DNA of 64,000 bases from assembly GCA_018524725.1 (NCBI GenBank), contig JAEUWP010000130.1, positions 149,125 to 213,124 on the forward strand, given 5' to 3'. The notes beneath the pieces are model-generated. The model was not told the origin of the DNA. It searched no databases and was given only the letters and a program-made list of their open reading frames with translations. The translations under genes were made by a program, and so were the position numbers. The DNA comes from Podaxis mareebaensis. Lineage: Eukaryota; Basidiomycota; Agaricomycetes; Agaricales; Agaricaceae. Positions within the stretch are counted from its first letter, which is position 1. The number at the start of each line of letters is the position of its first letter. Positions 43,783-57,103 of this stretch are shown piece by piece.

Positions 43783-46326
43783 ATGCTTGGCACTTTATCT
43801 GTGGCTTTTGCGTTGTTTCTGGCGCCGCTGACTATCGCTCTCGATAATGGACTTGCAAGGACACCGCCTATGGGTTGGAACCCATATAACGCATTCCTGT
43901 AAGATGCGAGATCATTTCAACCGCTTGAGGCCGCATTTACTAACCTCACGTAGGTGTTCAACTACAGAGCAGGATTACCGTGCGGCTGCGCAAAATCTGG
44001 TTAACCTTGGCTTAGCCACACTTGGCTACCAATATGTCAATTTGTATGTGCGATTGGATCGTACCGGCAGATAGCAGGAGCTCTCATCAGAAACAACTAG
44101 GGATTGTGGCTGGCAAGGAAAGGCCCGAAACGCTAGCGGCGGGTTCACGTGGGACACAACTACTATTCCCTCAGGGGTTCCGGCTCTTTCTTCCTTCGTC
44201 CGTGGGCTCGGCCTTAAATTTGGCGTTTACTCGGATGGGTAAGGGCCTGGAGTTTCTTTCAGGCTTGGGGATGCCTAACGCAGGCTGCAAATTTTTCGTA
44301 ACAGAGGTGTTTTTGCTTGCGACTTTGTGGGAGGAACTGCACACTATATAGGAAGTCTCGGGCACGAAACCTCGGATGCGAATAGCTTTGCCGTTTGGGG
44401 TGCAGATTACTTGAAGGTCGTCCGATATTCTTGTTATTCCATTTTTTGTCAACTGATCTTTCCCTTAGTATGACAATTGTTACGCAGGTAGCCCCTCTGG
44501 AATCTAGATCCAACTGACCGCATGCATCTCACATTGCTCATCTCATACAGTCAACTCGACCGATTTTGTTGACTTTAATCCTCCCATACAAGTGCGTTTC
44601 TCCGTCATCATGCACACCTAAGAAGCCCTGATATGCCATTGGGGGTCTAGATTGAAGTAGGTTTCGCTAGAAGTAGTTCTTCTGAAGGGACTCATTCTTT
44701 TAGCCTCATTATTTGGTGATGCGAGATGCACTAGCGGCTACGAAACGTCCTATTGTGTTTTCAATTTGCGAATGGGGAGTACAAGGTATATTCTTCGATC
44801 GCTTCCTTTCCAGATCCCGCCAGACTGATTCTGATAGACCCTGCCAGGTGGCCAGCGAGTGCCGTGGGTCATTCGTGAGTGTTACTCAATATTTTGCATT
44901 CTTACTGCAGAGTCAAACTGATGGCACATGAGGTGGCGAATCTCGTAAGCCGAAATATGACTGATTCCTGTAACCCTCTGCTTAACGAGATTTTCGAGGA
45001 ACGACATCGGTCCTCCGGCCTCATGGGACAACCTCTTCAGGATCATAAATCAGGTTGTCCCCATTACGCAGTTTGCGGGGCCCGGTGGATGGAACGGTAA
45101 GGGTTGGCGAATACCGAGTTTGTAATCAGGATAACCGGTTCCTTAGATTTGGATATGCTCGAGGTCGGAAACTCTGGACTGACAGTAACAGAGCAACAAA
45201 CACATTTCGCATTTTGGGCTGCCGCGAAGTGGGTTCAGGGTGCCTCCTCGTGCAGGCAGAAAGCTCATGCACTACAGGTCGCCTCTTCTTATATCCACAG
45301 ATCTCACCAGAATCTCTGCAAGCTCCCTGAACATTTTGAAGAATACAAGGATAATTGCCCTGAACGTACGTCGTTCTCATTAACTCGTTTCCGGTGTTGT
45401 TCTAACAGTTAAACCCAGCAAGACCCTTTGGGAAAATCTATCAGCTTTAAGAGACGGTACACAAACGACCATGACGTTTGGGCAGGACCGCTTTCTGATG
45501 GCTCCACCGTAGCAGGTAGGCTTACTTCACATTGATAAACCCGCAGGACCTTAAATGTGTTATCTAGTCATTATCAACTGGCAGAACTCAGCTCGTCCGC
45601 TAACATTCAACCTCGCGGACGTTGGCTTCCTCTCTGTTGCGAGCGCAGCTGACTTGATTTCTGGCGCATCTTTAGGGAGATTGACAGGCTCGTAAGTACA
45701 TTCACCTTCCTCTTTTGAGCGAATGATCCCATGGTCCGCTCTTTTTCACAACCTCGTGCTCCGCCATTGCAGGTATACAGCCACCGTCGATGCACACGGT
45801 GCGATTGTTTTGAAACTCAGCGGCGGTACCTCGGTATCACCACCATCATTCACGTTCTATAACGCGGCTGCGTCCCAAAATGCGCTCGCGGGCGGAGCTA
45901 CTGTTCGGGTTGTCTCTTCTTCCGTATCTGTTGTCGGATTCGTTGGAAATGGTGGGACTCTTACATTCAACCGCGTCGATGGAGGAGCGTCCGGAGGCAC
46001 CAAGCTCGTGTCTCTAGATTATATCAATGCGGACTTTGTGTTCAGCAACACAGACTGCTCGAACTGTCGCAATGCATTCATCAGCGTCAATGGGGGTGCA
46101 CCTATCCAGGTACAGATGCCGATTTCTGGTCAGGTACGAAGACTTTTTCGGATTCGAGAGATCTCTGAGGATCTGTACTTATCTCTGCATCTAGAGCTGG
46201 GACATCCTGCTTTCGGGCTATCTCGTGTCCCTTCCTGGGTTCAAGGCCGGGAAAACTAACTCTATTCAGATTTCCAATCCACACGCGTGGGCACCTGATT
46301 TCTATCGCATTGGCGTGGCGTCCTAA
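43783..46326 (+). CDS. Secreted GH27 alpha-galactosidase with C-terminal carbohydrate-binding-like domain
   Basis: About 17 exons total 1635 nt, 544 aa. The signal peptide MLGTLSVAFALFLAPLTIA precedes the GH27 start (LARTPPMGWNPYNAFLC). Key blocks are VNLDCGW, FGVYSDGG, GADYLKYDNCY (catalytic nucleophile Asp), RDALAATKRPIVFSICEWG, WRISNDIG (acid/base Asp), FAGPGGWNDLDMLEVGN, THFAFWAAAKSPLL and ALNQDPLGK. An all-beta domain follows the catalytic part (from about residue 380: TATVDAHGAIVLKL, then VSLDYINADFVFSNTDC and SVNGGAPIQVQMP), resembling a CBM35-like module. The 12-nt exon 44933-44944 and a probable 6-nt exon 44651-44656 keep the frame. It removes alpha-1,6-galactose from galactomannan or raffinose-type sugars outside the cell. 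Confidence 0.92.
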
Positions 46327-48398
46327 CTTTGAAGCGAACGAATTTGTTGTGTTGTCATGTGTGTAAAACCGCGCTATGTATACTGGCTAACGACCTTCGC
46401 GGGATCCCAGCACTACTTGAATGGCTAGCCTGGAATCATTACTAATCACTAGCTGTGCAAGAATGTCGCCAGGCAACTCCAAAGAAGGTGAGGTCCAAAG
46501 TCATGGGTCGAGGAACCTCATACCCCATGGGATCGAGCAAGATTGGGTTTACACGCTGAGTGGCGGGTGGATCTGCCCCCCATGCGTAGGTCATGTGTTA
46601 ATGTGCTTAAAATACCAAATCCTCGAGTTAGGCGATACGAGGTGATAGCGATCTGTCTGCTGCGGTCATGTTACTGCTGTTCGGTATTAAGTAGCATTGG
46701 GCATAAGTATTGGGACGAACTGTCAGATGGAAGATGAAGAACGGTGTGGTCCACGTCGGAACCGCAAGTAATGATACTTCATTTGTATAGGCCAGCCAGC
46801 AAGGGTTCCCAACTCGATCTCGGAGAAGCACGCGTGTGCGCGCAGAAGCGAGGAGACTTCTGGGTTCCTGGAAACCGGTATGGGAAATCATTCGGTTTTA
46901 TATCAGGGTTCGCAAATAATAGGATTTGGGATAGGGAAACCATTCTTCGGTGAAGCGTCATGCCGGGGCGCACTTTTCGGCGGCAGGTAACACTAGTACG
47001 GAAGGCTATTTGATGGAGTTTGGGAGCCTCTAAACGTATGCATAATGGCCAAGTTAAGAGCCGGAGCGCCACTGGAACGGGGATCTCACATGTGAAGAGT
47101 GCAGTCTTCACCCCGCTCATAATTGGTATGTATTAGATGCGAGTGAGATCTGTTCCAAACATCTTTCGTCTGAATCTGTCACAATCTGATGCATTTCATA
47201 TAAAGCCCTGAAAAAAACCCGACGGCGGCTGATGGTCGCTTCGGAATATCTGTGCCCTGCGATCTGTTGTGAAGTGCACCATAAGGTCTCTCATAAAGCG
47301 CGTCCATGCCGTAGAATGACAGTCTGAGAATGGCTTAGATCATCGAACGTGGACACGAACTTGCAGAACAAAAGTCGGCTCAAATTTAGAAACACCGTGA
47401 TATCTGCACTTGCCTCGTTTGGTTACTCTAAGGGTTCTAGCCTATTCGGCGGCCTCACTCGGAAAGTTCAGAATGTAAGGTTCGAACGTCAGCGATGCAA
47501 GTCATATGCGCTTCAAAAACTGACTGAGAAGGACGGAGGAACCAGATAGTGGCTCCGGTTGACATTGACGAAGCGGTCACGGGATATTGTGCCAGATGTC
47601 ATACTAGAAACGGGCTATCTAGTTGGACTCGATTGGATATTATGTTCTTCCACCGTGCGTCATTTCAATCCTGTACAAAATGGGTATATTGCGAATTTCG
47701 TAAGGGAGTAAAGGGCAACGGAGGCAGAGGGGATCATGACTGCTCCATGAGTTGCATGTGCTCAAGGTTGTCCAGAGTTTCTGCGGAATGTTGGAGTGAA
47801 TCAAGGGCAGGAGTCCAGAATTACGACATGTCTGAATTGGAAATTCACAGTCCATGAGCAGCTTCTTCATTAGGCTAGCTTGGGGCCACTCGCGGAGGTG
47901 GTTCCAAGATTGCTGATATATATTTCGCGAGTGTGCTCCATGTCGATGGTTAGTCGAATCGTCTAGCAGGGGGAGACAGCTACAATTCACACGGTAAAAT
48001 TGGTTTCTTGAGCTACAGATAAAAGCCAATACATATAGACAAATAGAAAAAGAAACAAGATTTATACAGAGATCTGGGGCTCGAAAGAACCGGGATGCGA
48101 AACTGACGGTTGGGAGATTACGTTGATAGACAAGATGTATGGTTTGTTACGATCATTTAGAAGAAGGCAACAGAAAGAGGGGTTCAAACAGTGGTATATG
48201 ATATAGTACACGGCGGGAATTCTGCTGTCCAGATACGGAATAACAAGCATAAGTGAGGAGCAACACAGCAGGAGAAGAGCAGAGATGGAGTATGGATCAG
48301 CGACCAGAAGAAGTGGCAACAGAAAGCCATTTTGGGTACAAAATGAAAAGAAAAAAGAAAGAAAAAAGAAAGAAAAAGTAGAGAGCCAAGAAATAAAA
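46327..48398. other. Intergenic, 2.1 kb, no gene recognised
   Basis: Open frames up to ~130 codons exist on both strands (e.g. 47640-48029 minus) but show no domain, no consistent splice pattern and no coding-like composition. Near 48340-48380 there is an AAAAGAAAAAAG purine run beside the PAS gene's stop. Confidence 0.5.
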
Positions 48399-49854
48399 TT
48401 ACGACGTCGCACGTCTAAGGATCACCATCAACCCATCCGAATGAGCGGAAAAAATTGCATCAACGGGGAATTGTGGTGAATTGACCTCATTCATCGAAGT
48501 GCTACTAGGTGGAGGCGAGGAAGAGTCGGGATCGCGACCACGGTATCGTTGCCGATGCCGGTTTGGTGAGGTAATTCGGCCATGAGGGTAAGCGTGCCCG
48601 GATCTTGACGGACGAGATCTCCGTGAGGAAGGTGTTGGGTCAGGAAGGCGGCCACTATGGTGAGGCAGATATTAGCGTCATGATCCTCGGGAGAACAAAG
48701 AAGCAGCAGAGTGTGAGCGAGTGAGAATGGAGTTTTGGAGAAGTTGGAGAGACGGGAGAGTAGAAGACAAAGATGAAAGAATGAAATTGGATACTGACAT
48801 GGAATCGCGGCCTTCCGTTATCAGTAAGAATCTCCCAAATCCGAACCCACCGTCACTGGGCTGGCCACGCTCATTGACGCCCCAGCCTTTTACGCAGTCT
48901 ACCCAGCTTCTGACCTGTTCCTCATCTCGTTTAGCCACGTAATCAAAGAAGCTGCGGCCGACGCAATCGGTTGTGGAGATGAGGAGGTCATTGGAGCAGT
49001 AAAGGATCGTGCAATGCATAGAGAACCGGTCGAGAATGAAGGCCGTGCGGAAGGACTGGCTGGGGAGATGATCAAAGGTGATTATCTCTTCTTTGGATGA
49101 GTCAGTTCGACGCCCGCTAGGGCTATGGGGTTCCTTGTCGTGATCAGAGCTGGTTCCGGGGTCCTCAGAGCCGCTGCGGTGGCTGAGAGTTGGGCTCCTT
49201 GAACTACGAGGGCTGGGCGACTGCCAGGGCGAGCTGGCTGGTGCTGGCGAGGGGGAGACCGTGCCTCTAGAAGTCGGACTTGGAGGCAAAGGAGACGGAT
49301 CATTCCATCGCTAGAGGCGGGTCAACAATCCAATATTCAGGGAAGATCGTACCACAGGGCCGATCGCAAAGACACGTACTCTAAATTGGAAATTGTGTGG
49401 AGTGGGTGATATGACGGTGATTTCTTGGGCAGTCGAGGCGTTGTGTAGGGCTTTGGCGCCGGGACTTGCAAAAGAGACACTTCCAACGAGCACGTTGTGC
49501 ACCACGGTTCTGACGAGTCTTGGATAAGCTGCCATTGGTAGCTAGGCGGCTAGAAGACTAACCTTGACTGTCGAGAGAGGGGCATCGAAGGTTTAGCTGG
49601 GCCATTTGTGTGACGTGAGAGAGGAAGATACTGACGATTCCACATAGGATGTAGCCTTTGTATGGATCCTTGTGCCTCAATCGAAGATAGACGAGAACCG
49701 CAGCTTTATCTTGCTGGATAGTGTCACTGAAATAGGAATGAGATTTGTTGTGAAAGAGCACTCAAAGGCCATACGACTTACTAGTGAAGCTGTCTGACTC
49801 GCCCGAATTCATCTGGATGGACGAGTTCGAGGGAAGGGCGACCGACGAGTTCAT
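48399..49854 (-). CDS. PAS domain-containing protein
   Basis: Starts near 49854 (MNSSVALPSNSSIQMN). The second exon encodes SDTIQQDKAAVLVYLRLRHK..YKGYILCG, and another covers AYPRLVRTVVHNVLVGSVSFASPG joined across an intron to RWNDPSPLPPSPTSRG. After a Ser/Pro-rich linker comes SFRTAFILDRFSMHCTILYC, then DCVGRSFFDYVAKRDE, a PAS fold. A last exon runs to a TAA at 48399 and ends VDAIFSAHSDGLMVILRRA. PAS domains sense ligands or light or mediate dimerisation; the layout recalls fungal white-collar-like or signalling PAS proteins, but no DNA-binding finger is seen. The first exon junction could not be phased, so the start is provisional. Confidence 0.65.
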
Positions 49855-50621
49855 GGGGTTCGAAGCCTAGGCGAGCAAGATTATGGGGGGAAGAACTAGA
49901 TATTGGATAGAAACAAACCGAGGAGATCTGTCACGGAGTCAGTCATATATATCCATTTCGCCTACGGTAACGATTATTAGCTTCGGGCCCCCGGCAGAGA
50001 AAAAGGATAGTTTACCTCTTGTGAGAAATCAACGATTCCGACTGGGGCCAGAAACCGTCAGGCGATTAGCATACGGGGGACAGATGCAACACTGACTGAA
50101 TGAGACGCAGGGAACACCGTTATCCATTGAAAGGCGTTTTGGTGGGTCTGTGAGAAAGTGGGCTTGGGCTCGGATTTAAATTGGAACCTAGGGCGCCTAT
50201 TTTGTGCGAAGATGGGCGAAGCGAAAGTGAAAGCAAGAAAGGGACGTGAATAAGGAAACTAGTGGAGCAATGGTCGCATAATTCACTGGTGGTGGTGGTG
50301 GTAGGAAAGAAGAGGGTGGTAGGGGTTGTTTATTAAGGTAGGCCTAGTATTGCTGCCTGCTGTGAATGGACGCGTGTGTATCTTTGTGTAGCCGCTGGAT
50401 CTGATTCTGCAAGTGTTTCCCACGACACTGCCACTAGGCCAAAGGGGTGGACTGAGAAGTCTGGCATGACTTTTGAGCGGTGGAAGGGAAAGAAGGGGAC
50501 GATAGGTGCGAGGATCTCTGCGTGACAAGCAACAGATCTCCATTACGGCATTCCAGATTCGCTTTCCGATCTCCAATTTCAAATCTCATCCCAATCCTCT
50601 CATCCCACATCCATCATCACT
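49855..50621. promoter_or_regulatory. Divergent intergenic region, PAS / TRM61
   Basis: 767 bp between divergent starts. It contains a short GGTGGTGGT run near 50287. Presumed to carry both promoters. Confidence 0.45.
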
Positions 50622-52302
<1,681 letters not shown>

Positions 52303-52539
52303 CTTGGTATATAGGTCTACTGTGTGATATGCTTCATCCAGGTAGTTCTAGACTTAGTAGGATATGGTATAATGTGACGAGAAGAACAGATGCTCGGGCT
52401 GGAAGGCGATGGAGAAGTCTCAAGGGAGGATGAAGATAGAGTCCAACATCGAGCATCAAAGGTTGATTACTACTGGAGGATACCTATCCCGGATACGGCG
52501 TTCTCGGTATGCGGCTTCCAAACGCTGTTCCTCTTCGAT

Positions 52540-55500
52540 CTAGGCAGTGCTTTTTGATCTCCGTGGACGTAGCGTCCTCGTAGTTGCAGGAACGTCGCGC
52601 GTACTGGTATCGTTTGCGGCAGCGGTCACGTTGAAAGTGGAAGTGGAAGAGTTATCTGCGGCAGCAGCTATAGATGTTTTTGTTGTCCTCGGCTTCTTTC
52701 TGGGCGGCATCGATTCCTCCCATGATCCAGTCCCGTCATATTCGTCATCATCGTTACTCTCATCGCCAGCGTCGGAACCCTCGTCATCCGAGACATCCTT
52801 CCGTGCCCGTTTGCCGCTAGTTGCACGGGTTTTACGAGGTCTTCGAGTCCTTGCCGTTGTCACACGTGTAGTCTCCTTAGTGGAAGACCTTGGAGGCGAT
52901 GGTGCCTTGAGCTTTGCCGACGACCTGAGCTTGCGTTCCGTGCTTCTTGCAGCAACATTGGGGGTTGGTCCAAGTTGTGCAGCTTTACTCGAGCCCTCGA
53001 GGAAAGACTCATCGATGCTAGCGTCACCATCGCGCTTCGGCTGTGCATCGTCGGCATTAATATGTTTATCTCCGTCACCGCCATCTGAATCGCTGGGGGG
53101 ATCGTCCCCGGTTTGTTTAGGTTGCAGCCGTTGGGGAGACTGTAGGGCGGAAGATGGTCGTGAAGGCGTGTTGGAGCTGCCTCCATGTTGCTCGCGTTGT
53201 CGGGCGGCAGCATCTTCCGCGAGCTGGGCCATCGTTTTTGGTATGATAAGGTTTGGGTTACTGGAGGCGCCGTCCATGTTTGTTTCGATATTGGCGGCGG
53301 TGGCCACGGCCATCTCGTCGTCTTCGTCAAGGTCGTAGGTGATGAAATCTGGTGCATTGCTCGTCGATTCTTCCAGCTCCGTCTCTGCCGATGCCGGCGT
53401 TTTGTTGGAATCCGCGCCAGCAACCCGTGATCGGCGTTCATCTTGGAATGACATCACAGGTTCGTCTGGCACATACTGGAATTTGGGCAATTGGAAAGCT
53501 TGAACCACATCATCGGCCCCGATGAGAAACCCGCCACCGCCGTGTCCGGAGGTTTCCTGAGTAATGGACGAGAGCAGATGGTAATAGATGTCAGCGAGAG
53601 TTGCACATTTTAGGTTCGAATGGGGTTCGCCAATCACTATTGTACGTACCTTTTCATCTGGCAACTGGGCCTGTGCAGCTTCTGCCTGGAGATCCTCCTC
53701 GTCCGGACCTTCACCCTCATTCTTATTGTTTGATCCCATATCTCTGGCCTTGTGGACAGCCTTCTCAGACACCCGATCAGACTTTGTACCATACTGTTCT
53801 TGAAGACGCTGCCGTATCCGAAGACCCTGGATTAATCGTGTCCATTGTTTAATCACCCGCTCCTCTCGCTTCACTCGGGCTTTCTCTTCAGCAACTCGCT
53901 CGGATTCCCAAAATGCCTGAAATGGGATAGAACAGGAGTCAGTGATCAACTTCCAGTCCAAAGTACTGGACTTTTTCAAAGCAGGAGAAAATGATAATTG
54001 AAAAGATCAAAGAAAGCCATACCTCCAATAATGCCTCCTCATTCTCCTTTGCAACCACGACACCCTCTATAATTGGAAGTGCCCGTCGTTTCCTGAACTC
54101 GAAGCCCGTCTAACATCGAATCCACGCAATTGAAACACGGAAGTAAGCACTTAATTACTAAGTGTGTTGGACAATCACGCACAACAGTCTCAGCGAAGTC
54201 TAGCCCTAGTTTCCTTGCTATCTTTGCCACGCCTTTATCTGTCGTGCCATTGATTAACATTCCGCGCACCAGCGTGGGTGAGAGAAGACCAAATAATTAA
54301 AGCAACAGTGACAGCGAAACTTTTCGCCACTGCCTAGATTGTCTGTAGCGCACTCACAAGGAATGTGTGCTGCACCACGAGGCAGCATTGAGGGCACGTA
54401 GAGATCAATGTTGCCAAACTTATTTTTGGGTACAATTCCCTAGATTTTAAGTTAAATCATCAGAGTTCCAGGTGACCAGGCTGGGAGGAAACAAGTGCAA
54501 AGTGCACAGTACTCACGTCGATGACTGGATCAGGGACATAAAGTTCAGTTTGCGAACGCGCATACAGGCCTTGCATGACTTCGCCTGCGGACCCACCCTC
54601 CCCACTTGTGCCAGCCTCTTTCAGCACTTCAAGTTCCCGTAGTTTATTGACAGTGCCAGCGCGGACTTTGACCATTTTCAAAGGTTGTTCACCCGCTTTG
54701 ATAGTTCGACCTTCACTGCGCATCCAGTTCTCAGCAGTCTTCAGAGACATGACTGCGGACCTCGGATAAACAGGTTCCCCACGGAACTTGCCCAGTTCCG
54801 ACGTAGCTGGGGGCGGAGGATGGATGGTTTCATTTTGTTTAAGATGTCGTGTCAGGACGTAACTTAAGTTAAAGTTAAAGCAAAGCCAAACACAGTAAGA
54901 AGCAACGCACATAGGATGATCCTTGAATCCTCCCACAGTCGTTGGCATTCCCTCAAGCATCTGCGCCGTCTCAAGTTCCTCGTCTTCGACATCGTCTCTA
55001 TGCTACACAAAGTTCAATTGGGATTGATAAAAAGAGTCACAATGACTACTCACCAGACGATAAGGTCTGTTGACAAGGCTTAACACGCGGTTCCACCACA
55101 CCAACCGACCTTTGCCACCGTTTCCCATATTCGCTACGTTGCTGCCACCTTGCATTTTTGCTATTTTGGCACCGAATTCCCGAGCATAACGTCGTGTTAC
55201 ATCTCTAGCATAACCATCCTCCTCGAACGCCATTACATAGACAAGTCGATTTTCCTCCTTGATAGGATTTCTCGACGGTTTCTTATTTGGTACGGGGGAG
55301 TTGAACCGAGAAAATTGGGCTACCGCAGCGTTCGAAGGCTGGTTGATAGTTATTGGAGTCGGGTCGAAGACCTTACGCTTGTTGACGATGCATCGTATAG
55401 GATCTACGGGAAGCCAACGGCCGTCGGGCTTTGAAAATACTTCTGTCCAGAAGACGGGCGGTGTAGTCGTTGGGTCTGGGGGAGCTAGTAAAGAGCGAAA

Positions 55501-56690
55501 CCGATCAACTTCAACTTTCATGAATCACCAAGAAAACATACGAAGGCCAACATCTGAGGTTGGAGGAGCGCTCCCTAAAGTACGTCCTTTTGACTGAGGC
55601 TTCCTCAACTTGATAGGTGGTTTCGCCTTCTCCTTCGCCTTGCCTTTGCCAACCGTTGTGCCACCATCAAGGCGTTGACCACTTCCCGGGAAGTTCGCTG
55701 CTTTGCCCTTTCCCTTAGGGTCGCGCGCCACACTCGAGGCCGAAGGAATTTCCACTTCATCCATGTCATCATCTTCGCTTTCTTCGCGCTCCGAAGTCGG
55801 TGTAGTGTTGTCTATGGCCGAGGCCTTCTCTTTTCCTTTCCCTTTCCCTTGAGCCTTCTTCTCATATTTAGGTTTCGGCTTGCCTATGCTTGCTTGCCAG
55901 GGTACACTCTGGATGCTCACAACGAGACGGGCGGGGATTGCTAGAGCACGACAGAGTCCTGTAAACAGTTGAGCGCTGGTATCCCTTGACCCTCTCCCCA
56001 TAAGAGCGTGCTTCATCAAGCTCTTGGGGCTCCGTATAAACTCGCCATCTTCGTCGAAGGCATCTTGAAGAGCTTCCAGATCCATTTCAGCGTTAGGGGA
56101 ATCATCATTGGAAAGGAGTCGATAGCGTTCTAAGATTTTTTCGACATCGTGGAAAGTACGATTGCGGAGATGTCCCTCTGGCACTATCTCGAACGAAGCT
56201 GACCACCAATCGGTTAAGTCTCGAATTGCATTCTCGAACGTCCGACCGCGCTGGTTTTGATCAGGTATCCGTGACTTGTGTATCATCGCAAATGCGTTTT
56301 GTAGTTTTAGCGGGCATAGAGAAAGTAAACGTGCCTAAACCTCCCATGAGCTTATGTATGCAAGGTATTTTCATTCACATACGTGGAGTAACTCGTCGTT
56401 CAACCACTTGTTCCGGATCCAAGCATTAGCGAGCAAGGCGACTGTGTGTATCTTATGGCAGTTTATCCTCAGGAGACGTTCCGCGTGTGATATTCCCTTC
56501 TTTCTGAAACTTTGTCAGTCGTCAGCGCCATAGAAGTAAACGACTGAACAAACTTCTTTTCTGCTCCAACTTTGGGTTGCGCATGGAGAGTTATCTCTAT
56601 TGTCCGAGGCTGAACTTCTGGTACCTCAACCTCCTCCCAGTCATACTCGTCGTCGGTGTCTGCACTGAGGGCATTGAGGTGGTTGTCCAT
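52540..56690 (-). CDS. RAD4: DNA damage-recognition protein Rad4/XPC
   Basis: Starts [20 protein letters not shown]. An exon at about 56540-56400, easily missed, gives [20 protein letters not shown] and [10 protein letters not shown]; next [20 protein letters not shown] begins the transglutaminase-like domain ([54 protein letters not shown]). The BHD domains follow: [28 protein letters not shown], then [40 protein letters not shown] and the final [19 protein letters not shown] ~400-residue acidic/basic disordered tail with an RPRR end follows. It recognises helix-distorting lesions in global-genome nucleotide excision repair with Rad23, in the nucleus. Several introns are approximate. Confidence 0.92.
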
Positions 56691-56913
56691 GAAAGAGGTC
56701 GGGGTGCTTAATTGGACATGGTGACAAATGACTTGTTCCCCATCATGCGTGACAGCGTTGACAGCTCGCGTGACGTAACGCGTCGGAGCCGTCCCTATCA
56801 CGTAACACCTTCGGTGACCTTGTAAAGAGTCTCGAGGCTGTTTCATGCGCACAATGCCGATGCCAACTTTGCCATTAACCCATATGCTCTCCGGGGGCAA
56901 ACCATTTGTGCTT

Positions 56914-56998
56914 CAGTCCTCCCTTATAACCCGTGCTCTATCAACCCCATATCCCGGACACGGAACAAAGTACTATGGGTTATAACAGAGTCGATCGT
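56914..56998. mobile_element. Short MITE derivative upstream of RAD4
   Basis: CAGTCCTCCCTTATAACCC...GGGTTATAACAGAGTCGATCG, followed by TA. It aligns along most of its length with the right-hand 80 bp of the MITE at 23358-23534. It starts about 220 bp upstream of the RAD4 start codon. Confidence 0.65.
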
Positions 56999-57103
56999 AG
57001 CTGCTCTTACATTAGTACCTATGACTTGTAATACACACGCGCAACAGAGTCAAAGGCAAGTAGTTTGGATCTTCAAACTCAAGCACCAAATTCTATGGCG
57101 CAT

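Noticed and set aside
44044..44100. Apparent frameshifts in the GH27 gene after VNL
   Set aside because: The segment is a 57-bp intron (GTATGT...CTAG); joining 44043 to 44101 gives the expected VNLDCGW in frame.
44239..44304. Apparent broken frame in GH27 after VYSDG
   Set aside because: Choosing the acceptor at 44304 instead of the earlier AG at about 44283 restores GGVFACDFVGG without any lesion.
47349..48029. Overlapping ORFs of 66-129 codons
   Set aside because: No recognisable domain, no consistent exon structure and no homology among the window's genes.
52547..53338. Plus-strand 263-codon ORF opposite the Rad4 tail
   Set aside because: It is the antisense shadow of a Ser/Arg/Asp-rich coding region; no start context, domain or splice support.
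53915..53979. ATG at 53979 as the start of a separate gene
   Set aside because: The first ~20 codons are intronic; the exon begins at [15 protein letters not shown] and continues the Rad4 BHD3 region.
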